From: Burkholderiaceae bacterium
GTDB taxonomy: Bacteria; Pseudomonadota; Gammaproteobacteria; Burkholderiales; Burkholderiaceae_C
Assembly: GCA_004299095.1 (NCBI GenBank)
Contig: SCQQ01000042.1
Location: 1-64,000, forward strand
DNA: 64,000 bases
Direction: 5' to 3'
Under the pieces are notes generated by a model that made no database searches, was not told the origin of the DNA, and worked only from the letters and a program-made list of their open reading frames with translations. Within the stretch, counting starts at the first letter, position 1. Every line of letters begins with the position of its first letter. Positions 40,792 to 50,202 of the stretch are shown in pieces. The position numbers and the translations under genes were made by a program.

Positions 40792-41064
40792 ATGACAAAC
40801 CGCGCCGCCGCCATCAACCTCCGGGCACTGCCCCAGCAGCGCAGCCTGATTGATCAAGCCGCCCACTTGCTTGGCAAGAACCGTTCCGACTTCATGCTTG
40901 AAGCAGCGTGTGAACGAGCGCAATCGGTCATCTTGGATCAGACGCTTTTTGAACTGGATACGAAAAAATTCCGGCAGTTCGTCGAGATGCTCGACGCGCC
41001 GACCGCGACCAATCCGGGCCTGGAACGCTTGCTCGCCCTGACCCCGCCCTGGGACGCGACATGA
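40792..41064 (+). CDS. DUF1778/TacA-like antitoxin
   Basis: AAAINLRALPQQRSLIDQAAHLLGKNRSDFMLEAACERAQSVILDQTLF. Confidence 0.88.
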   Translation: MTNRAAAINLRALPQQRSLIDQAAHLLGKNRSDFMLEAACERAQSVILDQTLFELDTKKFRQFVEMLDAPTATNPGLERLLALTPPWDAT

Positions 41065-41564
41065 ATCTCAAGCTGATCGCGCCAGAACCGCTTTCGGCCA
41101 AACATCAGATCGATCAATTCTCCTGCGGAGCGCCATCTCTGGACCATTGGCTCGCGCACCGGGCGTTGGCAAACCAAGCGAGTGGCGCGAGCCGCACATT
41201 CGTTGTCGCTGACGCAGATGGGCGCGTCTACGGCTATTACGCGGTTGCAGCCGGCGCCGTTTCGCACGCAGTCGCAAGCGGTGGCGTCCGTCGCAACATG
41301 CCCGAGCCCATTCCAGTAATGATCCTCGCACGCCTTGCAGTCGACCAGCAGGCACACGGACAACGACTTGGCGGCGCACTCCTGCGCGACGTACTTCTAC
41401 GGGCGACGACGGTATCCCAAAGTATCGGCTTGCGCGCCCTGTTGGTTCATGCGTTGGACGAGCACGCGAAGTCGTTTTACGAGCACTACGGCTTCCAGGC
41501 GTCCCCGATCGAGCCGATGACACTGATGCTGCGGCTGACGGCCACCAAAAATGGACCTGATTAG
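41061..41564 (+). CDS. GNAT acetyltransferase toxin (TacT-like)
   Basis: [48 protein letters not shown]. Confidence 0.87.
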   Translation: MNLKLIAPEPLSAKHQIDQFSCGAPSLDHWLAHRALANQASGASRTFVVADADGRVYGYYAVAAGAVSHAVASGGVRRNMPEPIPVMILARLAVDQQAHGQRLGGALLRDVLLRATTVSQSIGLRALLVHALDEHAKSFYEHYGFQASPIEPMTLMLRLTATKNGPD

Positions 41565-42132
41565 CAATCATCCTCAGCCGTCCTGATCACCCATTCGGTA
41601 CGCGGCCCGCATCCGGCCGCGGCCACCAGCAGCCGGGTGGGCAGCTCGCGCAACTCGAAACGACGATTGAACCGATAGGTGAATTCAGCCAGGTAGCCAG
41701 ACGCATATTTCTTGAACTTGAACGCATGAAAACTACCGCTCAAAGCCCTCTTGAGATTGCCCAGCATGGTGTTGACCCACTTGAACTGCGGCAACTCGCG
41801 CGGCTTGCGTGCGCCCACCACCGTGGGCTGATGGGCGCAACCCGCCTCGGCGACCGCGCCGAAGCAGGCCAGCCCGTCGGAGAACACCATCGAGCCGGCC
41901 GCCAAGTGGGCGCCCGCCCATTGCCCGATCTCGCTCAAACTGAAGGTGGCAACGGGGGTGAACTTGGCATAGCGCAGCCGTCCCTGGCTCAAGCGGGATG
42001 GCAGCGACAAACGCGGTCTTGTTCTCCGAGCCGCGTCCCGCCTTGCCGCCGGGCAGCTCACCGCCCAGGTAGGCGTCATCGATCTGAGTGGGACGGTCGT
42101 GCAGGGCATGGCTGACGCTGCTTGCTAATCAG
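41557..42132 (-). mobile_element. IS1595-family transposase remnant bounded by CTGATTAGCAA inverted repeats
   Basis: Frameshifted IS1595-like C-terminal half (FSDGLACFGAVAEAGCAHQPTVVG...FKWVNTMLGNLKRALSGSFHAFKFKKYASGYLAEFTYRFNRRFELRELPTRLL); IR at 41557-41567 and 42122-42132. Confidence 0.75.
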
Positions 42133-42292
42133 TTAAATCAAGCAAGGCGAACTTCCGCGGTTGACGCCCGAGCGCAAGACGGAGCTCAAGGCGCCAGTCC
42201 ACTGAGCCACTGAAATCACCCCCCGCTGTCCACGCGATGCGGGCGCGCTGCATCGTTGCAAAGGCTCGCGATACCCGCGGTATCGCTGCGCT

Positions 42293-42583
42293 TTGCGCCT
42301 CGCATCGCATCCCGCCTCACGCGTCCCTCGGGCGGCATTTCAATGGTTCAGCGGACCAGCCGACAGACCGGACAGCGAGATCGACACCAGCGACATCGCG
42401 CCGCTGGACGATCAGTTCTGGGCCAGGGCAGCGCCCAACCCGTTCTACAAGCCGGTCAAGCCCGCCACCGCCATCCGCATCGACGCGGACGTGCTGGCGT
42501 GGCTCAAAGCCCAGGGCAGCGGCTGGCAGACGCGCATCAACGCCATCTTGCGCGAGGCCATGGTGCGCTCGCATCGCTGGTGA
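42293..42583 (+). CDS. BrnA-like antitoxin (orphan; N-terminus uncertain)
   Basis: SEIDTSDIAPLDDQFWARAAPNPFYKPVKPATAIRIDADVLAWLKAQGSGWQTRINAILREAM; no BrnT seen upstream. Confidence 0.6.
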   Translation: MRLASHPASRVPRAAFQWFSGPADRPDSEIDTSDIAPLDDQFWARAAPNPFYKPVKPATAIRIDADVLAWLKAQGSGWQTRINAILREAMVRSHRW

Positions 42584-42702
42584 TCGCGGCGGCCTTGGCG
42601 CGGCCGCGGCCATTCTTCCCGCCGCCTGGAATCAAGCCATTCACCTTGCAGCGCCAGCGCCCGGCGCAACCCCGTGCCATTCCGGTGACGGCACAAACCC
42701 GA

Positions 42703-42810
42703 CGTCATTCCCGCGCAGGCGGGAATCCAGTGCCGTCCATCGACTCTCGCGGAAACACCCTGGATTCCCGCTCCCCGATCGGGGCCGAGGACGCGCTGCG
42801 CGGGAACGGC
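42703..42810. repeat. Intergenic REP/dRS3-like inverted repeat, copy 3
   Basis: CGTCATTCCCGCGCAGGCGGGAATCCAG ... CTGGATTCCCGC...CGCGGGAACGG; shares flank GGCAACTTTCCACGCCCCGCTC with copy 2. Confidence 0.8.
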
Positions 42811-43120
42811 GGCAACTTTCCACGCCCCGCTCGCCTCCTCCGCCCTGCAGCGCCAGCGCGTGCGGCAGCCGATGCCGTGATCGCGATGACCGCGCCCAAG
42901 CCGAGGGCGTGCAGGTGCCACCCCTTCCCCCATCGCGTCGTTTCAAGGATGCGGCATGGCCGTGATGGCACGGCTGCAGGCCGGCCAGTCCGCGCTGGCA
43001 CGCGCCTGCCCGCGCCAGTTGACCCACCCACCAGCGTGCCAGAACGCGCCTGTCGCACGCAATCGCGTGCCAAAACCCGCCGCCGGGCGCTTTCGAGGCC
43101 GAAAACGTGCCTCCGCACCC

Positions 43121-43136
43121 TGGCACGCGACTTGCT
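43121..43136 (+). promoter_or_regulatory. Sigma54 (RpoN) -24/-12 promoter upstream of pilA
   Basis: TGGCACGCGACTTGCT fits TGGCACRNNNNTTGCW; 74 bp before the pilA ATG. Confidence 0.85.
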
Positions 43137-43209
43137 GCATAGAAGGTGTGCGGCGACGCACAGTGTGTCTCCGGTCAACCAGTTTCATGTCTAACAGGGG
43201 GAAAGTGAA

Positions 43210-43641
43210 ATGAAAGCTCAAATGAGAAAAGCGCAACAGGGTTTCACCTTGATTGAATTGATGATCGTGGTGGCGATCATCGGGATTTTGGCGGCGGTGG
43301 CGCTGCCGGCGTATCAGGACTATACGGTTCGGGCGAAGGTGTCAGAAATCATACTGGCCGCATCGTCAGGGCGTACGAGTATTTCGGAATACGCATCGAC
43401 AAATGCTGCTCTGCCGCCTGCAACCTATGAAATTGAAAATCAACAATCAAAATACGTGAGTGGCGTTACATGGGACGGAACGAAAATCACCGCAACAGCA
43501 CAAGCCATCAACGATGCCGTTAATACTCATACGATCACGCTTACCCCAACTCTTACCAGCAGCAGCTCCGGTCAAGTTACTTGGGTCTGCGGCGGCACGA
43601 TTCCTACGAAATATCTCCCCTCTTCCTGCCGTGGAAGCTAA
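43210..43641 (+). CDS. pilA: Type IV major pilin
   Basis: [47 protein letters not shown]-terminal disulfide loop C..C then RGS. Confidence 0.95.
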   Translation: MKAQMRKAQQGFTLIELMIVVAIIGILAAVALPAYQDYTVRAKVSEIILAASSGRTSISEYASTNAALPPATYEIENQQSKYVSGVTWDGTKITATAQAINDAVNTHTITLTPTLTSSSSGQVTWVCGGTIPTKYLPSSCRGS

Positions 43642-43708
43642 TATTCAATTTAATAAAATCGCGTCAAGACGCTTAATCGAATTTGACGCATAAAGAAGGG
43701 ATTTGTAC

Positions 43709-43737
43709 AAAGGCGCGATTCATTCGCGCCTTTTTTC
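43709..43737 (+). terminator. Rho-independent terminator after pilA
   Basis: AAGGCGCGA-TTCA-TTCGCGCCTTTTTT. Confidence 0.85.
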
Positions 43738-43774
43738 TATCGCTTCGTGCCGAGGTAGCGATGGGAGCAGACAC

Positions 43775-45310
43775 ATGATTGATCGTTCGGTACTGCCAAC
43801 CACACGAGGACCGGCTCTGTTGATTAGTCGCCCTTGCAAATTATCGCTCGGACGACTCGCATATTTCGGGATGTTCGCTGCGCTCGTGCTGGCGGTTTCG
43901 CTGCCGCTCATCTCGTGGTCGGTGAAGATAAGCTGGCACGATCAAGAGCGTGTGGGGCAGGTTGCGATTTTTGCAATCTCGTCGGTCGTTGCCGTTCTCG
44001 TGTTCATTCCAAACAAGGTTCGAGTATTGCTCGACCGGCGAAGTCGCTGTATAGCAATTGGAGTGATAGCGGCGGCGCTGGTCTCGGCAAGTCTCGCACC
44101 ATTACCACTCTGGGCATTCACGGAGGTAGCAGTGGGCGTTGGTTGCGTTGGGTTGGCCTGGATCGTGGCCTCGTTGCGTCGCCTGTCCGGCGCGATGATT
44201 GACCGCGCATTGCTCGCCACGCTCGCCTTTACGTGCGCTGGGTTGGTTGTGTTTTTCTGGACTTCGTATTCGGCTGCGATTTTGGGTGACGGGCACGTTC
44301 TGAATGCGTGGCTATTACTTGACGGTTTTTCCAATCCACGCTTCTACGGTCAATTCCTGACTCTCGCGTTGCCGGTTCTGGCGGCGCCGCTGTTTGCGCA
44401 TGGTTATCCACGCCGATACGCCGTCGCAGCAGTTGTGCTTTCGATCCTCGTATGGATGGCAGCAATCACCTCCGGAACGCGCGGCACGTGGCTGGGCGTG
44501 GGTTGCGCGACGCTTCTACTGGCATGCACCGGGGCCAACGGGCGTCGCTTCGCAGTCATCCAGTTGGTTGCCGCAGGGGTCGGCCTGATCCTCTTCTGGA
44601 TATTCATCCACCTAATTCCCGAAATGCTCGGCATGACTCTCGTCAACGATGCCGCATCGAGGTTGACAACGTCACTATCGGAGCGTGGCACGATTTGGAA
44701 GCAAGCGATCGATGTTGCGCTGCAGCACCCCCTGCTCGGCATCGGTCCGATGCAACTGGCCGACCTGCCCAACGGCATTGCCGCGCACCCGCACCAGGCA
44801 TGGCTGCAGTGGGCAGCTGAACTCGGCTTTCCGTCGGCACTCGCCATTACCTGGCTGGTTCTGCGCGGCGGCGTGAAGCTTTTCAGCGTGCTGCACACCC
44901 GCTCGCACTCCACCCGTAACGAAGACCTCTTGCGCATTTGTGTTGCGGCCTCGGTGATCGGCTCGCTCACGCAGGCGATGGTTGATGGCGTATTCGTCAT
45001 GCCTTATTCGCAACTGTGGCTAGCCCTGATGGCGGGATGGCTGATCGGCCTCCAACCGGAAGCGTCGTCCGCGCCGGGAACGCCAGTGTCGAAGCGTGCG
45101 GTCGCGGCCTGGTTGGCGCTGCTCATCGCTTGCGTGTCCTGGTTGGGTTTCGTCGTAGTGCGTGATTACCCCCATCTCCCCCAGCGCGAGCAAATCTACG
45201 CACAAGCCTTCCACAGTTACCTCAAGCCACGCTTCTGGCTGCAGGGGATCATCGCGACAAAGCCGTGCGAGGCGCTCGGGCGGCGCACGGTTTGCCTGAC
45301 CCCACCGTAA
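43775..45310 (+). CDS. O-antigen ligase/PglL/TfpO-like (Wzy_C) membrane protein, putative pilin glycosyl ligase
   Basis: Polytopic; SGTRGTWLGVG; AHPHQAWLQWAAELG; directly downstream of pilA. Confidence 0.82.
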   Translation: MIDRSVLPTTRGPALLISRPCKLSLGRLAYFGMFAALVLAVSLPLISWSVKISWHDQERVGQVAIFAISSVVAVLVFIPNKVRVLLDRRSRCIAIGVIAAALVSASLAPLPLWAFTEVAVGVGCVGLAWIVASLRRLSGAMIDRALLATLAFTCAGLVVFFWTSYSAAILGDGHVLNAWLLLDGFSNPRFYGQFLTLALPVLAAPLFAHGYPRRYAVAAVVLSILVWMAAITSGTRGTWLGVGCATLLLACTGANGRRFAVIQLVAAGVGLILFWIFIHLIPEMLGMTLVNDAASRLTTSLSERGTIWKQAIDVALQHPLLGIGPMQLADLPNGIAAHPHQAWLQWAAELGFPSALAITWLVLRGGVKLFSVLHTRSHSTRNEDLLRICVAASVIGSLTQAMVDGVFVMPYSQLWLALMAGWLIGLQPEASSAPGTPVSKRAVAAWLALLIACVSWLGFVVVRDYPHLPQREQIYAQAFHSYLKPRFWLQGIIATKPCEALGRRTVCLTPP

Positions 45311-45364
45311 TGGGCGGGTAAGCCTCATGCACGTCAGCGAATTCACCAACTGATTGATCCAAAG

Positions 45365-47251
45365 ATGAACCGCAAGTCTTTCACCAGCAAACTGCAGACG
45401 ATCACTGGGTTTCTGCTATTCGCGCTGGCGTATTACTCGCCCTTTTTGCTCGACTCTTCGGGATTTGACGCGCCTGATACCCAAGTAAACGCTCTGCTTT
45501 CGGAGGCATTGGCAACTCCCGCGATCCAGATCGGACTGTTGCGTACCGCGGCGACACACCTGGTTTTGCTGATTCTTTGTTACTCCGCAGTCCTGTGGAT
45601 CGCCGACCAAGTGGCCCGATCAACCCAACTTCACAGGGGCGTGGCACGTCTTGTTTTTCTGCTCACCGCGTGGCTCACGCTGGTCTACGGCAATGGGCTG
45701 TTGTTCCCTCTTTCGAACTACTCGTTCACTCTGAATACGCCGGGATTCCCGTTAATTGCAAGGGTTGGTGGTCTGATCCTCGCATGCGGGGCAGTGGCGG
45801 CGCTGGCAAAAGCAGCATGGTCGAAACGGCAGGTATTCGGCATCGTGCTGGTCGGGATCATCGGAATCTCGCTCGGTGCGAGCTACTGGATTAGGCCCGC
45901 TCAGGCCACCAACGCCGCGAAGCGCAACGTCATCATCGTCGGCATCGACTCGCTGTCCGACCAGATGGCAACTGCCATGCTCCCCAACCTGCCGCACTTG
46001 GCGGCGCTGCTGGACCGCTCGGAACGCTTCAAGCGCGCGTATACGCCGCTGGGCCGCACGTTCCCGGCCTGGACGTTGATACTCGGCGGCGAATCGCCCG
46101 CCGCAAGCGGCGCACTGTTCAACCTGCGCAGCTTGGGACACGTGCACACAAAGAGGTTGGTTACCGATGAATTGCGGAAAAACGGATACCAGACAGCTTT
46201 TGCGATGGACGAGCGCCGCTTTTCGAACATGGACGAATCGTTTGGCTTCGACCACGTGGTGGGTCCTAAAGACGGGGCGCTCGATTTCATCCTGCAACGG
46301 GTCAACGACACGCCCCTGACGAATCTGCTGCTGCAAACGCCGGTGGCGCACTATCTGCTGCCCTATTCGCGCCTGAACGTCGATTCCGACATCAACTACG
46401 ACGCCAAGGGATTCGTCGATGCCACACTGGCTGCGCCGACTGGCGCGAAGCCGCTGTTTCTTGCTGTGCACTTCGAGACCGCACACTTCCCGTTCAAGAC
46501 GCGCCACGCAACGCACGTTTTCCACGACTCGAACATGTTCGTGGCCGAACAGAAGACCGCGCTGACCGTGGTGGACGCACAGATTGGCCGCTTGATGAAA
46601 GGGCTGGGGCGGCGCGGCTACCTCAACGACGCACTGGTGATCGTGCTCTCCGACCACGGTGAAGGGCTGGGCGAATTGGAAGCAACCACCACCCGAGACG
46701 GAAAACCATACCAAGTGAAAGCGTACGGCCACGGCGCGGATCTGATGAGCGAGGGCGAGAACCGGATCGTGCTCGGCTTGCTGCGGTTTCAGGGTGGCAA
46801 GCCGGTAAATGCCCATTCGACCCGGAGCGATCAGGTATCGCTTTTGGATTTGCGCGCAGTGATTGAACGCTATGTGCACGACGGCCAAGTGCAGCTCCCC
46901 AAGCACGATGGCTGTGTGTTGGTAGAAACCGGCATCCGCTTTCTTGCGGCTGCCAGTTACAAGGGACTTGATCGGGAAAAGTTGGCGGACGAGGCCGCGG
47001 GGTATTACGCAATCGATTCGGCGGGCCGCCTGCACTTACGTGAAGACCGACTCCCCGAGTTGGTTGCAACCAAAGACGTGGGCTGGCGCTGCCATGACGA
47101 GCTGACTTTTTGGTCGAACGCCGACCAACGCTATTTTGCTTACCGCCTCTTGGATGACGGAACACGCTTAGTTGAAACGGCGCCGGCAGCCGACGACATC
47201 GCGCGCATTGAAGCCTACCGCAACGAACTCAAAAGTTCGGTGGGTGGTTGA
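45365..47251 (+). CDS. Membrane-anchored sulfatase/phosphotransferase (alkaline phosphatase superfamily)
   Basis: N-terminal TMs; RNVIIVGIDSLSDQM, LGRTFPAWTLILGGESP, VIVLSDHGEGLGE, YGHGADLM. Confidence 0.85.
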   Translation: MNRKSFTSKLQTITGFLLFALAYYSPFLLDSSGFDAPDTQVNALLSEALATPAIQIGLLRTAATHLVLLILCYSAVLWIADQVARSTQLHRGVARLVFLLTAWLTLVYGNGLLFPLSNYSFTLNTPGFPLIARVGGLILACGAVAALAKAAWSKRQVFGIVLVGIIGISLGASYWIRPAQATNAAKRNVIIVGIDSLSDQMATAMLPNLPHLAALLDRSERFKRAYTPLGRTFPAWTLILGGESPAASGALFNLRSLGHVHTKRLVTDELRKNGYQTAFAMDERRFSNMDESFGFDHVVGPKDGALDFILQRVNDTPLTNLLLQTPVAHYLLPYSRLNVDSDINYDAKGFVDATLAAPTGAKPLFLAVHFETAHFPFKTRHATHVFHDSNMFVAEQKTALTVVDAQIGRLMKGLGRRGYLNDALVIVLSDHGEGLGELEATTTRDGKPYQVKAYGHGADLMSEGENRIVLGLLRFQGGKPVNAHSTRSDQVSLLDLRAVIERYVHDGQVQLPKHDGCVLVETGIRFLAAASYKGLDREKLADEAAGYYAIDSAGRLHLREDRLPELVATKDVGWRCHDELTFWSNADQRYFAYRLLDDGTRLVETAPAADDIARIEAYRNELKSSVGG

Positions 47252-47254
47252 AGC

Positions 47255-48499
47255 ATGCGGCGACTGAATAACTGGGTGGGCCCGCTGCTGTTCGGCTTGC
47301 TGATTTACGTTTCGGTCGACAACTACGGCTATTCGATGCACGGCTATAACCGGCAAGTTGCCGGTTATGTGTTTATTGCGGCAGCAACCTTGCTGCTGTT
47401 CGCGACGCTGACGGGCCGCCGCTTCGTCAATTTGAAACCGACGCTGCCGTTTGCGGTTGCACTGGCGACATCGCTTGCAATATCGACCTGGAACGCGGCA
47501 AATCCGGGCTTGGCAATCAATCGACTACCGCTCTATTACGCGGTGGCGCTGCTGGGCATCGGCTTCTATCTTGCGCACCGGGATGACGAAACGAATCCCG
47601 TGTGGCGCTATTTCACTGTGGTGCCGCTGGTGCACATGGTGTTTCTGGTCTACGTGATCTTTTACTTGATCCGGATTCAGAGCGAGCCCGATCCAACTTT
47701 CCGGTGGTTTCCGAATTTCGCCAACATCCGGCACTTCGCCTACTTTGGTTTCATATCGGCCGCGTGTGCCACGTCCTTGTTCGCGCTGACTCGAAAGCTG
47801 CAATCCACTGCGTTTGTACTGACCACGGCTTCGCTGTTCGGGATCGTCGTGCTCGGCGCTCGCGGCGCTCTTCTCGCTTGGGTCGTTTACGCCGCCTGTT
47901 TTGCGTTGTTTTGCGAACGGCGCACGCGTTTTCTGCTGTTTTGCGCTGCGGCAGTCGTAGTCGCCTCGGCAGTGGTTTTCTACTTGGGCGAGACCGGCTT
48001 GCTGCGTACGCCTTCGCTTTTCGTCTGGCTAGAACCCGGCGGCAGCGGTTTTATGGTGACCGACCGCCTGGCCATCTGGCTGGACGCGCTGCGCGCGATC
48101 ATCGCGCGCCCCTTCTTTGGCTATGGCGCAGAGGGCTACATCACTTCACGATGCTGCAATCCACATGTATCGCAACCCCACAATTTCATCTTGCAGTTCC
48201 TGCTCGAATTCGGGCTGGTCGGCGTCGCGTTGATGGTGGCGACGGCATGGGCCATGATCCGCACTTGCGGTGGCGTAAAGGCTCTGTGGGTCAACTTGCA
48301 CAGCGAACCAGGATTCCTTGCCGTAAGTTCTGTGCTGGCCGGATTTTTCGCTTATGCGCTAATCGATGGATTGTTCTACTACGCCATCCCGCTGACCCAC
48401 TTCGCGCTGTTCGCCGCACTGCTGTTGTCTGGGATGTCCAAGGGCGAACGGGGTCAGATACCATCTTGCAATCCAACATTTGATTTGAAATCCGCTTGA
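47255..48499 (+). CDS. Second O-antigen ligase-like (Wzy_C) membrane protein
   Basis: GARGALLAWVVY; RPFFGYGAEGYITSRCC; SQPHNFILQFLLEFGLVG. Confidence 0.82.
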   Translation: MRRLNNWVGPLLFGLLIYVSVDNYGYSMHGYNRQVAGYVFIAAATLLLFATLTGRRFVNLKPTLPFAVALATSLAISTWNAANPGLAINRLPLYYAVALLGIGFYLAHRDDETNPVWRYFTVVPLVHMVFLVYVIFYLIRIQSEPDPTFRWFPNFANIRHFAYFGFISAACATSLFALTRKLQSTAFVLTTASLFGIVVLGARGALLAWVVYAACFALFCERRTRFLLFCAAAVVVASAVVFYLGETGLLRTPSLFVWLEPGGSGFMVTDRLAIWLDALRAIIARPFFGYGAEGYITSRCCNPHVSQPHNFILQFLLEFGLVGVALMVATAWAMIRTCGGVKALWVNLHSEPGFLAVSSVLAGFFAYALIDGLFYYAIPLTHFALFAALLLSGMSKGERGQIPSCNPTFDLKSA

Positions 48500-48517
48500 T
48501 CTGATTTTTTACCACCT

Positions 48518-48546
48518 CCAAAAGCCGCCTCCGGGCGGCTTTTGTG
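48518..48546. terminator. Bidirectional intrinsic terminator
   Basis: AAAAGCCGCC-TCC-GGGCGGCTTTT. Confidence 0.75.
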
Positions 48547-48789
48547 TTTTGGAAACGCACCGCCGACCCAGGCCCCATCTCCGAACATCGGCTGGCCCTG
48601 CTTTCCTGAATGCGGCGCGCGGCGGCGTGGTGCACGCAAAACGCCACGGCGCCCTGCCCTGTGGTGAGGCCTACGCTGGGGAACGCGGCCGCCATGCCAG
48701 CTTTGCAATGGCCGGGGTGGCGCCCGACGAACGCGCTGCGCAGCGGCGCGGTATGCTGGGCCGGCCGATGGTCGACGCAAACGCGTTGC

Positions 48790-48885
48790 GGCCTATGGCC
48801 GTTGTTCGTCAATGTTGCGCCGGTGCCCGGTGCGCAAACCCAGCACGGTCAGCGCGTTGTGCCGGAGTTCGCCGATGACGCGGGC
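48790..48885 (-). pseudogene. RelE-toxin C-terminal remnant
   Basis: RVIGELRHNALTVLGLRTGHRRNIDEQRP parallels RVIAELRHDTLTVLVLRTGHGRDIYEQQP of 50203..50478. Confidence 0.7.
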
Positions 48886-49132
48886 AGATGTCGTCTAGCA
48901 ATCCAACACAACTTCTTCGGCAGCTCGCCGATGGCAAGCCCCTCATTCACCGTCGAAGCGTGCATCCAGCAAGCACGGCACGCCGCCCGGCGGCTGGTCG
49001 GCGAAAACGTTCGCGTCGGAGGGGTTGCCGTTCTGTCCGCGCTGGACCCGGCGTCACATTCGATCCGAGCATCGCGTTTGATTTGCGAGGTCATGTTGTC
49101 GCGAGCTTCCCGAGCACGGTGGTTTTACGGTT

Positions 49133-49166
49133 GATGTATTACACTGCCAAAGTCAGGTAATACATC
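49133..49166. promoter_or_regulatory. Perfect 10-bp inverted repeat GATGTATTAC-N14-GTAATACATC, candidate operator
   Basis: 12 bp upstream of the AbrB-like antitoxin ATG. Confidence 0.7.
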
Positions 49167-49178
49167 GAGGATCCACAA

Positions 49179-49448
49179 ATGAACTCCAACTTGACCAGCA
49201 AAGGGCAAGTGACCGTGCCGAAGAAATTTCGCGACTATCTCGGCCTGCAACCGGGCGCGCCGGTGCAATTTGCGTTTGGGCCGCAGGGCGAGGTGATCGT
49301 TCGAGCGGCCTACAAGATGACACAGTCATCCAAGGCGCGGCGGCTGGACGGCTTGCGCGGGGTGCTCGCCACCGGGCGGAGCACCGATGAACTGATGGCG
49401 CTGCTGCGCGGATACGACCTCGACGCGTCCGATCCGGGCCTGCAATGA
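49179..49448 (+). CDS. AbrB/MazE-like antitoxin
   Basis: MNSNLTSKGQVTVPKKFRDYLGLQPGAPVQFAFGPQGEVIVRAA. Confidence 0.88.
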   Translation: MNSNLTSKGQVTVPKKFRDYLGLQPGAPVQFAFGPQGEVIVRAAYKMTQSSKARRLDGLRGVLATGRSTDELMALLRGYDLDASDPGLQ

Positions 49449-49846
49449 TTCTGGTCGATACCTGCATCTTGCTGGACGTGGTCCAGAACGATCCGCAATG
49501 GGCCGATTGGTCGCAGGAACAACTTGAGCGCGGCTTGGCGCATGGTGGCCTGCTGATCAATCCGGTCGTGTATGCGGAATTTTCCGTGTGGTACGACCGC
49601 ATTGAAGAGGTTGAACGCGACCTCGAAAAATTCGGAGTGACTTACGAGGAATTACCGCGTGACGCGCTTTTTCTCGCAGGTAAAGCCTTTCGGCAATATC
49701 GCTCGCGAGGCGGGACGCGCACTGGCGTGCTGCCGGATTTCTTCATCGGCGCACACTCGGTGGTACGCGGGCTTCCGTTGTTGACACGGGATACGACGCG
49801 CGTGCGCACGTGTTTCCCAAGCATCGCGCTGTTGAGCCCGGATTGA
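49445..49846 (+). CDS. VapC-like PIN-domain toxin
   Basis: MILVDTCILLDVVQNDPQWADWSQEQLERGL...GVLPDFFIGAHSVVRGLPLLTRDTTRVRTCFP. Confidence 0.9.
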   Translation: MILVDTCILLDVVQNDPQWADWSQEQLERGLAHGGLLINPVVYAEFSVWYDRIEEVERDLEKFGVTYEELPRDALFLAGKAFRQYRSRGGTRTGVLPDFFIGAHSVVRGLPLLTRDTTRVRTCFPSIALLSPD

Positions 49847-49994
49847 AGGTGCGTGGCGTAAACGGGGTCAGATACCGTCTTGAAAGTCAAGTGAGTAATT
49901 GGCAGTTCGGCTTCGTGCGGGAAATGGGGTCAGGTCTTGCAATCCAACATCCGATTTGAGAACCGCTTGATCTGACTTTATTCCGACCACATTG

Positions 49995-50019
49995 CAAAAG
50001 CCGCCTCCGGGCGGCTTTT
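49995..50019. terminator. Bidirectional intrinsic terminator (copy of that at 48518)
   Basis: CAAAAGCCGCC-TCC-GGGCGGCTTTTG. Confidence 0.75.
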
Positions 50020-50202
50020 GCGTTGCTGCAGCGGCGGCGTGCACTGTGGTGGTCAAGGTCTGCATCAACAGATGCGTTCACGCCCGCTGATTGACGTGAT
50101 TCGAGGCTCCGGGGTAACCGAATTTCACGTTCCACTCTACTGTGGCGGCTTCGCACGAACCGATGCTGAGTCGGCCGATAGTCGATGCAGGCACGCGGCA
50201 GC

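Noticed and set aside
45752-47035. 427-aa minus-strand ORF
   Set aside because: Antisense to the sulfatase-like gene; no domain signature.
48549-48878. Plus-strand ORFs between 48.5 and 49.1 kb
   Set aside because: Overlap duplicated RelE debris on the minus strand; translations have no family signature.
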